Positions 8,602 to 17,292 of a stretch of DNA of 64,000 bases are shown here, piece after piece (position 1 is the stretch's first letter; every line of letters begins with the position of its first letter). Origin of the DNA: SMBSF63 sp034003545 (GTDB lineage: Bacteria > Chloroflexota > Anaerolineae > Anaerolineales > Anaerolineaceae); NCBI GenBank assembly GCA_964447155.1, contig CAYURM010000012.1:1-64000 (forward strand), read 5' to 3'. Both the position numbers and the translations under genes were made by a program. The notes beneath the pieces are model-generated. The model worked only from the letters and a program-made list of their open reading frames with translations. It ran no database searches and was not told the DNA's origin.

Positions 8602-8825
8602 GATGTTCTCCTCTTAATCTTATGTTTCTGTTATTATAGATGATCCCTGATTGCGAAAGGTTACATTCATCCTGCAGCGCAGATAGAATTCGCAGCCCTG
8701 TCAGAAATCAGGATAACGCCTCCGATAGCGCCCTGGTTTTGACCCCTTGCTAAAAGGGAAGAGGGATTTCCATGCCAGGGAAAAAATTTCCAATCCAATT
8801 GAAAAAAAACAATCATACCGACATC

Positions 8826-9476
8826 TCAAAGCTCATCTCGTACCAACACCACCCGCGCCGGTGCACCCTCCGCCCCACTGATGTTAAGCGGCAGGCAGAT
8901 CAGCTCATACACTCCCGCCGGCACAGCCGAAAGATCGAGACTCTCCACCACAACCACCCCGTTTTTCAGCAGCGCGACATGCGTCGGGACAGGTTCATAA
9001 AATGAGGCAATGGACAAATAATCAATCCCCACCAGTCGAATACCCTTTTCAATCAGATAGTGCGCACCGTCCACGGAAAGCGCCATAAATTCCTTGTCAA
9101 ATGCTGTATCCCCCTTCACCCAATGCTGCGAATTGCGCGTTTTAAACAACAGACGCGGGATGCCCTCGGCCAGCACCGCATCCCGCAGCACCTCCGCCGT
9201 GATCGCATTACAATCCAGCGGTATCTCGCACACCTGTGCCGGGCCGATCAGCACATCCAGTGGTACATCTTCAACTTTACTGCCATCCTTCAAAAAATGA
9301 AAAGGCGCGTCAATATGCGTGCCGAAATGTACGCTCATCGCCAGCCTGCTGACGTTGGCCTGCTCACCTTCCTCTATTTTGCTTACACGCTCTATTACCG
9401 GCATCGGATCTCCTGGCCAGACCGGCAGGGACGCCGAAAGAGGCAAACTAATGTCATAAATTTTTCTTTTGCTCAT
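8826..9476 (-). CDS. Cyclase-family hydrolase (kynurenine-formamidase-like)
   Basis: The protein has the metal-binding motif of the cyclase/formamidase family, HFGTHIDAPFHF, and the usual opening YDISLPLSASLPVWPGDP. The family includes kynurenine formamidase and metal-dependent carboxylic-ester or amide hydrolases; the substrate cannot be told from sequence. ATG at 9476 overlaps the stop of the upstream CapA gene in ATGA, with GGGAG just before it, so translation is coupled. A start at 9488 would extend into the CapA gene and is less likely. No kynurenine-pathway gene lies nearby, which argues for another substrate, perhaps linked to the CapA proteins. Confidence 0.75.
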   Translation of the reverse strand: MSKRKIYDISLPLSASLPVWPGDPMPVIERVSKIEEGEQANVSRLAMSVHFGTHIDAPFHFLKDGSKVEDVPLDVLIGPAQVCEIPLDCNAITAEVLRDAVLAEGIPRLLFKTRNSQHWVKGDTAFDKEFMALSVDGAHYLIEKGIRLVGIDYLSIASFYEPVPTHVALLKNGVVVVESLDLSAVPAGVYELICLPLNISGAEGAPARVVLVRDEL

Positions 9477-11173
9477 TCCAACTCCCATTCACTCGCTTCA
9501 AACATGCGCGTCAGGAAGATCCCGCGTTCTTCCTTTGTCATCGGCCGTGGGCGGGCATAATCTTCCAATATGGCGGTTAGCAGCTGCGTGCCAATATAGC
9601 GCCCATCATAGAAAATATGCTTGTCCAAAAATTCCAGCCGCGTGCCCGCCACCGGCAATTCCACATCAAAAACCGCAGGCACATTCTCCCCATCCGGCAT
9701 GCGCATCTGGTCAAAGAACAGGTTGCCCAGGCCGAAATGGATAAATCCATCGTCAAGGAAGGTCATTGTCTGCGGATGATGGGCCTGACTGCCGCTGACC
9801 ACCACTGCCCCCGCCGCCGACATGCGTTCAAAATCATGCTTTTGCAGCACGCCCGGCACCATCCCGTATGATTCATTATATTGGAAAGTTACCACCGGCA
9901 AAACGCCCGCCGCGCGCAGCTCATGCACCTGGCCTTCCATCCAGTCCAGGTCGCAGTCCGCTACGCCGGAACGATACTCCGTCGCCCACACCAGCTCCGG
10001 CCCGGCCGGATTACAGCCGATAAAAGCCAGCCGGTTGCCATTATGCTCCACAATTACTGGCTGTCGGGCTGCCTCAGGGGTCCTCCCGCCCGCAAACACC
10101 GTCCAATCCCGTTCCTCATACAAACCAAGCGAATAATCAAACGCCGGCACCCCCCAATCCACCAGGTGATTGCCGCTCAACTCGATGATATCCACCCCCA
10201 CATCATCCAGCAGCTCGATATAGTCCGGGCGGCTGCAAAAGTGCATCACGCGCTTACCAAAATTGGCAGGCGGGCAGTCCGGATTAAAAGATACCTCATT
10301 GCTGATATGGGTCAGGTCAGCCGACACCATCCACTCGCGGATATCTTCACCAGGGTAAAGTATGCCCTTCTCATCCATTCTGGCCGCCGTCGAGCGCGTC
10401 AAAGCCGTCACCCCCGTCATCAGCAGTGTCGTCATCTTTCCCCGGTCAAAATTTCCGGCAGGCAGGGTGATCTCATCCGCTGCTTCATCCAGTGCCCAAG
10501 CGGCACCTGACAGGGAAATCGAACCGGTCAATGGATATTCTTTTGTGGAAAAATCTTCACGAAAAGGTGATATGCCATCCACTTCCAGCACCTTCCAGCG
10601 CGGTTCAAGCGCTTCAAAAGGCAGGATTCCCCAGGTATCCGGCGTTTGCCAGGCTGACATCAGCATTTCATCCGGTGATGTGACCTGCACGGCATCATCC
10701 GTGACTGCAAAACCTGATTTTTCCAGCATCATCCTCGTCTCGGCAGAGAGCAGGATTTTCACGTCCCCCAGTTCGCCAACAGCCTTGCCAGCCAGAAGGG
10801 CTTTCATTTCCCTTTCGCTGACCCCGTCCCGAACGGTGGGAAAAGGCGCCGCCAGCACATATACCCATGAAACCACTGCAGCGGCTTTATCCGCTTGACC
10901 AGAAAAATCCAGCACCAGGTCTGCGTCCGTTTGCACCGCTGCCATCTCAACCGAAGAGGGGATCACCACCTGCTCACGCATCGCTGCCGGCAGGTCAGGC
11001 TGTATCCACAACTTCGGCAATCGCTGCGGGACAACCGCCACCGGCACCCCCGTTGCAGGTGCACTCACTACCGCAGGGATTGTTCCCGCCACAGCAACTG
11101 ACGGAACACCCCCCTGCCCGCACGCCGCCAATAACAGTCCGGCCAGAAAAAAGCACATCATCACCCGCTTCAT
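9473..11173 (-). CDS. CapA-family lipoprotein with N-terminal binding-protein-like domain
   Basis: The signal peptide ends in a lipobox (LLLAAC). The first half (about residues 45-240) looks like a substrate-binding-protein fold and contains ILPFEALEPRWKVL. The second half is a CapA/PGA_cap metallophosphoesterase-like domain: SGNHLVDWG, FIGCNPAGPEL, VVSGSQAHHPQTM and IHFGLGNLFFDQM. CapA relatives take part in poly-gamma-glutamate synthesis or export, but stand-alone members have many unproven roles. The gene overlaps the next CapA gene upstream and the cyclase gene downstream by four bases each. It is clearly a paralogue of its neighbour, so the pair arose by tandem duplication. Confidence 0.82.
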   Translation of the reverse strand: MKRVMMCFFLAGLLLAACGQGGVPSVAVAGTIPAVVSAPATGVPVAVVPQRLPKLWIQPDLPAAMREQVVIPSSVEMAAVQTDADLVLDFSGQADKAAAVVSWVYVLAAPFPTVRDGVSEREMKALLAGKAVGELGDVKILLSAETRMMLEKSGFAVTDDAVQVTSPDEMLMSAWQTPDTWGILPFEALEPRWKVLEVDGISPFREDFSTKEYPLTGSISLSGAAWALDEAADEITLPAGNFDRGKMTTLLMTGVTALTRSTAARMDEKGILYPGEDIREWMVSADLTHISNEVSFNPDCPPANFGKRVMHFCSRPDYIELLDDVGVDIIELSGNHLVDWGVPAFDYSLGLYEERDWTVFAGGRTPEAARQPVIVEHNGNRLAFIGCNPAGPELVWATEYRSGVADCDLDWMEGQVHELRAAGVLPVVTFQYNESYGMVPGVLQKHDFERMSAAGAVVVSGSQAHHPQTMTFLDDGFIHFGLGNLFFDQMRMPDGENVPAVFDVELPVAGTRLEFLDKHIFYDGRYIGTQLLTAILEDYARPRPMTKEERGIFLTRMFEASEWELE

Positions 11174-12675
11174 TCGATCTGGCTCCAGTTGCTTTTCTCG
11201 AACACTGCTTCCAGTAATGCCTGCCGTTCTACCGGGGACATGGGCCGCGGCTGGGCACCATCTTCCAAAATGATCGTGATCAATTCCGTGCTGATATATT
11301 TGCCATCGTAAAAAATATGCCTGTCCAGGAATCCCCGCCGGTTGCCTTCATACATCTGGTCGAACAGGAAATTCCCCAACCCGTAATGAACAAAAGCATC
11401 ATCCACAAAAGTCATCGTCTGGGGATAATGCGCCTGACTGCCGCTCACCACCACCGCCCCCTCCCTGGCAATACGCAGCATGTCCACCCGCTGCCTGGAC
11501 ACCGGCTGGTAGTCTTCCAGTTCAAAATGCTGGAACGTTACAATAGACAAATACCCCTCTTCCCGCAACTGCCGTACCGTTACAGCCAGCGCTTCAATAT
11601 CACAGGGGGCAGCACCGGGCCGCTCACCTGTCGCCAGTACATTTTCCGGCCCGGCTGCGTTGCAGCCAATAAAAGCCAGCTGGTTGCCGTTATGCGTTAG
11701 AACATACGGCTGCTGCCCTGCTTCAATGTTTCGCCCGCCTCCATAATAGGGCAGATTATGTTTGTCATATAATCCCAGTGTCTCCACAAACGCATCCCGC
11801 CCCCAATCGAGGATATGATTGCCGGTCAATTCCACTACATCAACGCCCAAATCCTCAAACAAGGCGATGTAATCCGGCGCGCTGCAAAAACGCTGCTCCT
11901 CGCGCAGGGGCACCGCTGGCGGGCAATCCGTAAACATCGGCACCTCATTGCTCACATGCAGAATATCCACCCCCGCAAGCAAATCACCCACTTCCTCACC
12001 AGGGTACAGGATCCCCTTCTCTTCCATCTGGAAAGCCATCACCCGCACCATCGCGGTTGTGCCGCTCATCACGACCGAAGTCATTTTTTCCTCTTCCCGG
12101 TTTCGTGCAATTTTCGCCTGCCCGCTAGCCGCGATTTGCTGGTCGGAAGTGATGGTCAGCGCATACGCGGCGGCATCAAAATCGTCATCCAGCGGAGAAA
12201 TGCCACCCACACGCAGCACCTTCCAGCGCGGTTCAAGCGCCTCAAAGGGGAGGATCGCCCGCCGGGTTGGGTCCTGCCAGGCCAGTTCCAGCAAGTCACC
12301 ATCGGTCACCTGCACCTTATGCGCCGCTTCCTCCCCCCACAGGCTGCGTAATGCCTCCGCCGTCTCCGGACCGGCCAGCAGCGTATGCCCCTTAAATTCC
12401 GGCGACCACTCTCCCCGCCAGGCTGCCTCAAGCGATCCCGCCTGCACGCCATCTTCAATTACCGGGAAAGCCGCTGCCAGCACATACGTCCACTCCCGCA
12501 CAGGAACCATCTCCTCACGGGTTTCAACCAGCGCGGCAGGAGCCGCTTCCGTTTCAGCCAGCAATGCCTCAGGCGGCTGTTGAACCGCCTCACCCACGAT
12601 TTCATGCCCGGCGGCGCAGGCGCACAACACCAGTGCCAAAACTCCCCATAAAAGGTTTTTCCAATACCGTCTCAT
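11170..12675 (-). CDS. CapA-family lipoprotein, paralogue of the adjacent gene
   Basis: The N-terminus is a hydrophobic signal with a plausible lipobox (VLCAC). As in the neighbouring protein, a binding-protein-like domain contains AILPFEALEPRWKVLRV, then the CapA domain follows with LTGNHILDWG, FIGCNAAGPEN, VVSGSQAHYPQTM and VHYGLGNFLFDQM. It is the first gene of a three-gene unit. Its stop overlaps the next start in ATGA. It lacks an insert of about 60 residues present in its paralogue. The start ATG at 12675 has no strong ribosome site. Confidence 0.82.
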   Translation of the reverse strand: MRRYWKNLLWGVLALVLCACAAGHEIVGEAVQQPPEALLAETEAAPAALVETREEMVPVREWTYVLAAAFPVIEDGVQAGSLEAAWRGEWSPEFKGHTLLAGPETAEALRSLWGEEAAHKVQVTDGDLLELAWQDPTRRAILPFEALEPRWKVLRVGGISPLDDDFDAAAYALTITSDQQIAASGQAKIARNREEEKMTSVVMSGTTAMVRVMAFQMEEKGILYPGEEVGDLLAGVDILHVSNEVPMFTDCPPAVPLREEQRFCSAPDYIALFEDLGVDVVELTGNHILDWGRDAFVETLGLYDKHNLPYYGGGRNIEAGQQPYVLTHNGNQLAFIGCNAAGPENVLATGERPGAAPCDIEALAVTVRQLREEGYLSIVTFQHFELEDYQPVSRQRVDMLRIAREGAVVVSGSQAHYPQTMTFVDDAFVHYGLGNFLFDQMYEGNRRGFLDRHIFYDGKYISTELITIILEDGAQPRPMSPVERQALLEAVFEKSNWSQIE

Positions 12676-12830
12676 GAAGGTTATTATACTTTAGTGGTCT
12701 TTGAATCACAGATTTTCCTTCTTCACCTAAGCAGGCCATCTAAATATTAATATAATGTATAGATAAATATTAATAAATTGCGCTATAATTAGAAAAGAAA
12801 CGGATTGGCAGGAACAACAGGAGAATGACC

Positions 12831-13790
12831 ATGAATGAAACCCAACAGGAAATCCATGATGTCGTCATCGTTGGCGGCGGCCCGGCCGGCGTTTCGGCAG
12901 CAATTTACACCGCCCGCGCAGATTTATCCACCCTGATCGTCGACAAAGACATCGCCAGCGGCGCGCTGGGCATGGCGAGCAAGATCGCCAATTACCCCGG
13001 TTATGAAAACGAAATCAAGGGCCTTGAACTGCTGGAAGACATGCGTCGCCAGGCCGAGAAATTCGGCGTCAAGTTCATACAGGACAAAGCCATCGGCGCA
13101 GACCTGATGAGCGAAGAAAAATCCATCTACGGCAATGCTGGTGTCTACCCGGGACGGGCGGTCATCATCGCTACCGGCGCGATGGGCCGCGGGCGGCGTG
13201 TGGAAGGCGAAGAACGTCTCCTCGGGCGGGGCATCTCCTACTGCGCCACCTGCGACGCGGCCTTTTATCGGGACCAGATAGTCGCCGTGGCAGGCAATAG
13301 CGGTGAAGCCGTGGAAGAAGCCCTCTTCCTGACCAAATTTGTCAGCCAGATCCATTTCTTCTCCCCCACTGATACACTCAAGGTGCCTGCTGAGCTCGCT
13401 GAAGAACTGGCAAACCAGCCCAAAGTGAAACTGTATGCCAACGCACGAGTCAAGGAATTTTTTGGCGAAGAAACCCTGCAAGGGGTTCGCTATGTCGTGA
13501 AAGGTAGTGAAGAGCAGGAAGTGACCGTGACCGGCGCCTTTGTCTATCTGCAGGGCGGCAAACCGATCACCGATTATCTAATGGAGCAAGTCTCCGTCGG
13601 AAAATCAGGCGGCATTGTGACCGATAAAGAGTACAGCACGTCAGTGCCGGGCGTTTATGCTGTCGGTGATGTCCTCGAAGATCACATTAAGCAGGTCATT
13701 GTCTCGGCGGCTGAAGGTGCCACAGCAGGCATTGCCGTGGAGAAATTCCTGCGCGGTCGCAAGAAAATGACAGTGGATTGGGGAGAATAA
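12831..13790 (+). CDS. Thioredoxin-reductase-like flavoprotein lacking NADPH motifs
   Basis: FAD motif VIVGGGPAGVSAAIYTARA and redox pair CATC (residues 138-141) are intact. In the second Rossmann domain the expected GGGDSA reads AGNSGEA (about 154-160), and the NADPH-phosphate motif HRRDxFR reads HFFSPTDTL (about 175-183), so both arginines are missing. The fold and length (about 319 residues) are normal. The protein probably uses another electron donor, for example ferredoxin, as in the FFTR-type reductases of clostridia; this is inference. Start: AGGAG is only one base from ATG 12825 but seven from ATG 12831, so the latter is chosen. A TATAAT at 12784-12789 is a likely -10 box. A terminator follows. 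Confidence 0.85.
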   Translation: MNETQQEIHDVVIVGGGPAGVSAAIYTARADLSTLIVDKDIASGALGMASKIANYPGYENEIKGLELLEDMRRQAEKFGVKFIQDKAIGADLMSEEKSIYGNAGVYPGRAVIIATGAMGRGRRVEGEERLLGRGISYCATCDAAFYRDQIVAVAGNSGEAVEEALFLTKFVSQIHFFSPTDTLKVPAELAEELANQPKVKLYANARVKEFFGEETLQGVRYVVKGSEEQEVTVTGAFVYLQGGKPITDYLMEQVSVGKSGGIVTDKEYSTSVPGVYAVGDVLEDHIKQVIVSAAEGATAGIAVEKFLRGRKKMTVDWGE

Positions 13791-13799
13791 AAGGATTCC

Positions 13800-13837
13800 A
13801 AATCCCCGCAGATTCGAAAATCTTCGGGGATTTTTTA
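13800..13837 (+). terminator. Two-part stem terminator
   Basis: Outer stem AAATCCCCG (13800-13808) with CGGGGATTT (13825-13833) and inner stem AGATT/AATCT, followed by a T tract. It ends the plus-strand reductase gene and sits two bases from the end of the converging minus-strand operon. Confidence 0.85.
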
Positions 13838-13838
13838 T

Positions 13839-14525
13839 CTAATCAGAAAATACGTTACAAACCAGCGTGGACCGTGCCTGATTCATCTGCCGCCAGTGCG
13901 GGAGGACCCTCCGCATCGGCAAATCAGTCTTGAAATGGTCAGAGATGGCTCTCCACTGAACTGATTCATCTGGTATGGGGCCGGCCTGGTTCAATCCGTA
14001 GCAAACACCCGCAAGCAGCAACCTTTCTTCCTGCAAAACCATTGCGGCAGTATTGCTGCTTTGGCCGGTCAGGCTGATACTACCATGATTCCCCCCCAGC
14101 CATTGCTGTAAACCCATCATCCCTTGATCGTCCACAAGAATATAACCATCCCAAACCACCTGATATGCCTGCAAGGCTTTCAGGAATTCCTTCGCGGGCT
14201 TCTTCCGTCCATTCAAATCAAACGAACTGGCAAGCAGGGAAGCGGCTGGATCAGGTACAGTGCCGGGATACAAAGGCGCCATCGTGATGTAAGTCTGTTC
14301 GTTTGCTACGAAAAACACAGACCAGACAGAAACCAGCTGCGGGTGTTTTACCCCCAGGTCGTCCACATGGACAACAACAATATTCCTCTGGGCAGATTGC
14401 GAAACAGCCTTTCCTGACGCGTCAGGAAGATCGAGAAATGAAGACAGGCTGCTGGCAGCTGCCAAACCGAGAACAGCTGAGACCAAAAAGACGAGTGAAA
14501 AAAAACCGAAGCGGGTGCGATTCAT
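13839..14525 (-). CDS. Exported LCP-like protein, last gene of the FtsZ-homologue operon
   Basis: Start ATG at 14525 is followed by a signal peptide or anchor (FGFFSLVFLVSAVLGLAAA). The mature part, with IVVVHVDDLG near its start and a later VVWDGYILVDDQGMMGLQQWLGG, resembles the LytR-CpsA-Psr fold. That family transfers polymers to the cell wall, but the key arginines are not obvious here, so the match is tentative. The gene starts about 100 bases inside the 3' end of the upstream gene in another frame. That overlap is unusually long and may mean that one of the two reading frames has shifted. It is the last of six genes on this strand. Confidence 0.5.
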   Translation of the reverse strand: MNRTRFGFFSLVFLVSAVLGLAAASSLSSFLDLPDASGKAVSQSAQRNIVVVHVDDLGVKHPQLVSVWSVFFVANEQTYITMAPLYPGTVPDPAASLLASSFDLNGRKKPAKEFLKALQAYQVVWDGYILVDDQGMMGLQQWLGGNHGSISLTGQSSNTAAMVLQEERLLLAGVCYGLNQAGPIPDESVQWRAISDHFKTDLPMRRVLPHWRQMNQARSTLVCNVFSD

Positions 14526-15585
14526 GGATAGGTTCTTCCTTGCGTATACTTTGTAAATTTTTTGAAGCCATGGCAATCGCTGCGCTGGTCTCGCTGCGAT
14601 TGCTGGCGATGAGCTGCTGCATGGTTCCTGCACTGCCATCCTCGTCCATCAGGGACATCATCCCCGGAGCGCTGTTAACCGGGTTTAACGCCGCTGGACT
14701 GACCAAGCCCACAAAAAGACGGGAGCGCAGCAGTGTACAAATGTCAAGAAGGGATTCACTGCCTTGCACTGCCCCATTCTCAAAAGACACAGCAGTTACC
14801 CACACCGGGCCGGCGGCGTCATGATTCAAGTTCATTACAGTTTGGACAGCATCAATATGCAGCAATACCGGTTCATTCACATCCAGCGCAACCTGAAAAA
14901 TATCAGGGGCCAGATCAAGCAATTGCAGGCTGAGGATAGCGTTCACCGAGTGGAAACCGGCAGCATACAGTCCTTCCAGGAACGCAATGTCACCGATGCG
15001 GGTCATTTGATCGGGGTCTGACACCGGAATTAAACCCCCGGCCACCAACAGCAAACGGCTCTCTTCCTGCACCAGTTTCTGCTGCACAGTTTCCAGCAAA
15101 TCCACATACGCCTGCGGAGAAGGTGCCGCCCCCCAGCCCTGTTTTGTGTTTGCTCCCGGGAAAACTTCCACAGCCTTCATGCTGTTCGCATAGCGTTCCT
15201 CGAGAAAATGGATCAGGTCAGCTGTGCTGGCAGGATCGGGGCCAGCCCCAGTCAGTACCCAGGCCGGCGGATTGAGGATGCGCATGCTGACACCAATTCC
15301 TTGCTCTTCTGCAAACCGCATAACCGTATCCAGGGATTGAAAATTTTGTGCTGTGTCACGGGCAGGAAACCAGACATTCCAATCAAAATCGACCATCAGC
15401 CAATCGGGATGCAGATTTCTGGCCTGGGTCAGCGCATTGGAAACGTGGCGTCCCAAAGGATTGATATTAACAGCGTATAAAAATTCTCCTGCATAGAAAA
15501 GCGGATTGGCACTCACCTGCTGCACCGGCAGAAGGCTGAGCGTCAATACGAGAAGAAGAATGAAGCAGCGGGAAGAAATTCGCAT
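14422..15585 (-). CDS. Exported TIM-barrel-like protein, glycosidase-like, unknown substrate
   Basis: A signal peptide (about residues 1-26, ending near VSANP) is followed by a sequence typical of a beta/alpha barrel of the glycosidase type: HPDWLMVDFDWNVWFP, GIGVSMRILNPPAWV, AVEVFPGANTKQGWG and a downstream LLLVAGGLIP segment. EVFPGANTKQGWG stands where family-5-like enzymes hold an acid/base Glu, but I cannot assign a family. The last 35 residues overlap the start of the next gene and are Arg/Phe/Ser-rich, which looks unlike a natural C-terminus. It sits 13 bases behind the 73-residue protein gene, so it is part of the operon. Confidence 0.6.
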   Translation of the reverse strand: MRISSRCFILLLVLTLSLLPVQQVSANPLFYAGEFLYAVNINPLGRHVSNALTQARNLHPDWLMVDFDWNVWFPARDTAQNFQSLDTVMRFAEEQGIGVSMRILNPPAWVLTGAGPDPASTADLIHFLEERYANSMKAVEVFPGANTKQGWGAAPSPQAYVDLLETVQQKLVQEESRLLLVAGGLIPVSDPDQMTRIGDIAFLEGLYAAGFHSVNAILSLQLLDLAPDIFQVALDVNEPVLLHIDAVQTVMNLNHDAAGPVWVTAVSFENGAVQGSESLLDICTLLRSRLFVGLVSPAALNPVNSAPGMMSLMDEDGSAGTMQQLIASNRSETSAAIAMASKNLQSIRKEEPIHESHPLRFFFTRLFGLSCSRFGSCQQPVFISRSS

Positions 15586-15598
15586 AATTATCCGCCCA

Positions 15599-15820
15599 TC
15601 ACTTCGCGATAGCCATCAGGAAAAAGATACCCATTCCCGATATGAAACCGGCCAAACCAGTTAATCCAACCGCCAGCCAATCCTGAAATACTTTTGGCTC
15701 CTGCCTCATGTGATAAGCATCCCGATACACCCGCTGGGCAAGTTTGTTTTCCGAGAGCGCCTGAATGGTAATGTTCCAAAAAGAGAGTTCAAGCTGATAC
15801 TGGATCTTTTTCATGAGCAT
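15599..15820 (-). CDS. Small protein with C-terminal membrane helix
   Basis: A 73-residue protein: a charged amphipathic N-terminal half (YQLELSFWNITIQALSENK...) and a C-terminal transmembrane helix of about 22 residues (VGLTGLAGFISGMGIFFLMA). AAGGA lies seven bases upstream of ATG 15820. It stands between the 72-residue protein and the TIM-barrel gene with gaps of 21 and 13 bases. I do not recognise a family. Its place in the operon and its single membrane anchor make it a possible membrane tether for the FtsZ homologue; that is speculation. Confidence 0.55.
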   Translation of the reverse strand: MLMKKIQYQLELSFWNITIQALSENKLAQRVYRDAYHMRQEPKVFQDWLAVGLTGLAGFISGMGIFFLMAIAK

Positions 15821-15841
15821 AAGAATATCCTTTACCGTTGT

Positions 15842-16060
15842 TCAACGAGACGTTGTCATCTTGATGATCTTGCCTTTTGGATTGGCGATAACGCGAACCG
15901 TGCGAGGGATTGTTTTTCCATCCGCGGTTTTGGCCTTGAAATCAAAGATCAGCAGGGAAAGATCACCTTCATAAGGTTTCACTTTCGGTTTCTTCTTCAC
16001 AGTTTCCGGGAAGCGTTTATTCACCTTCTCACAGACCTTTGCGATCGCTTGCTGATCCAT
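15842..16060 (-). CDS. Small basic protein downstream of the FtsZ homologue
   Basis: A 72-residue, Lys-rich protein with no membrane helix. It contains FPETVKKKPKVKPYEG and a beta-rich C-terminal half (LSLLIFDFKAKTADGK, TVRVIANPKGKIIKMT). AGGAG is five bases from ATG 16060, and the gene starts eight bases after the stop of the FtsZ homologue, so the two are co-transcribed. No family is recognised. It could be a partner of the GTPase or an unrelated housekeeping protein. Confidence 0.55.
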   Translation of the reverse strand: MDQQAIAKVCEKVNKRFPETVKKKPKVKPYEGDLSLLIFDFKAKTADGKTIPRTVRVIANPKGKIIKMTTSR

Positions 16061-16068
16061 TTTGCTCC

Positions 16069-17247
16069 TTATCCGAAGCGCACTCGACGGCGCAGAAATG
16101 CAGGGATATCGAGGTTATTACTGTCAACGCACATTTCCATTGCTGCCGAGGGAACTTGCTGCGGTACGCGGGATACCACCCCGACCAGCTCCGCTTCCTG
16201 CAGTTCAGGGACAGCGGCTTCCATTTTTTGCTCCTGCTTCATCTGCATCGGGGCCGCCACTGGGGTACCGCTCAGACCGGTAATCACCATAATGACCTGC
16301 ACGCGGTCATTCATCTCATCATTGCTGATAATCCCGGGGATGATACAGGCCTGATCGCTGGTCTGTCTTTGCAGTTCCATCAAAGCCTGTGAGGTTTCCA
16401 GGAAGGAAAGGTCTGTACCTCCGGTGAAGTTGCAGATGATGCCCGTAGCATTTTCCAGGGGAATAGATTCAAGGATGGGGTGATTAAGCGCCTGGTGGAT
16501 CGCATCACTGGCCTTGTTCACACCGTGACCCTGACCAATGGAAAGCAGCGCCCCGCCGCCAGATTTCATCATGCTGCAAATATGGGAGAAATCCACATTG
16601 ATCAATCCAGGCTGGGTAATCAGTTCAGATATCCCCTGAATACCCTGGCGCAGCACATCATCTGCCAGGCGGAAAGCCAGCTCAAGCGGCAGGTCTTTGG
16701 GTGCCACGGCCAGCAGCCTGTCGTTGGGAACGGTGATCAACGTATCAGAATATTTTCGCAGTTCTTTCAACCCATCACGGGCATTAGCCTGCCGGCGTCC
16801 CATTTCAAAAGAGAAAGGAGTGGTGACCACCGCCACCGTTAGCGCACCAATTTCCTGAGCGATACGAGCAGCAACCGGGATCGAACCCGTCCCCGTTCCG
16901 CCGCCCATTCCAGCGGTTAGAAAGACCAGATCGGCTCCCTCCAATGCTGCCCGAATCTCTTTATGGCTCTCCTCGGCAGCAAGTTTACCAATCTCCGGGT
17001 TACCGCCCGCCCCCAGGCCGCGGGTCAGCCGTGGGCCAATCTGAAGCCTTGTCTCAGCCAGCGAATTTTCCAGCGCCTGTTGGTCTGTATTTGCGGCAAT
17101 ATACTCGACCCCGCCCAGGCCCAGTTCGATCATCCGATTGACTGCGTTTGATCCGCCGCCGCCCAGGCCAAAAACTTTCAGCACAGGTTTGTGTGCTTCA
17201 ATGGGCGTATGTTTGATTGGGAGGAATGGATTAGTAGCACTGTTCAT
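16069..17247 (-). CDS. ftsZ: FtsZ homologue with altered T7 loop
   Basis: Tubulin-fold GTPase signatures are present: FGLGGGGSNAVNRM, YIAANTD, the GTP loop GMGGGTGTG (113-121) and TLITVPNDRLL. The T7 (synergy) loop, normally NxDFAD, reads NVDFSH (217-222), so the second Asp that activates water for GTP hydrolysis in FtsZ is His222. The C-terminus DIPAFLRRR resembles the conserved FtsZ tail. GAGGTG five to six bases before ATG 17247 sets the start. Usual neighbours (ftsA, ftsQ, mur genes) are absent; instead two small proteins, two TIM-barrel-like proteins and an LCP-like protein share its operon. It could be the sole divergent FtsZ or a second, specialised paralogue. Confidence 0.88.
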   Translation of the reverse strand: MNSATNPFLPIKHTPIEAHKPVLKVFGLGGGGSNAVNRMIELGLGGVEYIAANTDQQALENSLAETRLQIGPRLTRGLGAGGNPEIGKLAAEESHKEIRAALEGADLVFLTAGMGGGTGTGSIPVAARIAQEIGALTVAVVTTPFSFEMGRRQANARDGLKELRKYSDTLITVPNDRLLAVAPKDLPLELAFRLADDVLRQGIQGISELITQPGLINVDFSHICSMMKSGGGALLSIGQGHGVNKASDAIHQALNHPILESIPLENATGIICNFTGGTDLSFLETSQALMELQRQTSDQACIIPGIISNDEMNDRVQVIMVITGLSGTPVAAPMQMKQEQKMEAAVPELQEAELVGVVSRVPQQVPSAAMEMCVDSNNLDIPAFLRRRVRFG

Positions 17248-17292
17248 TTTTTCACCTCGTATTAGACCGCATTGATCAACAAGTTGCAATTA

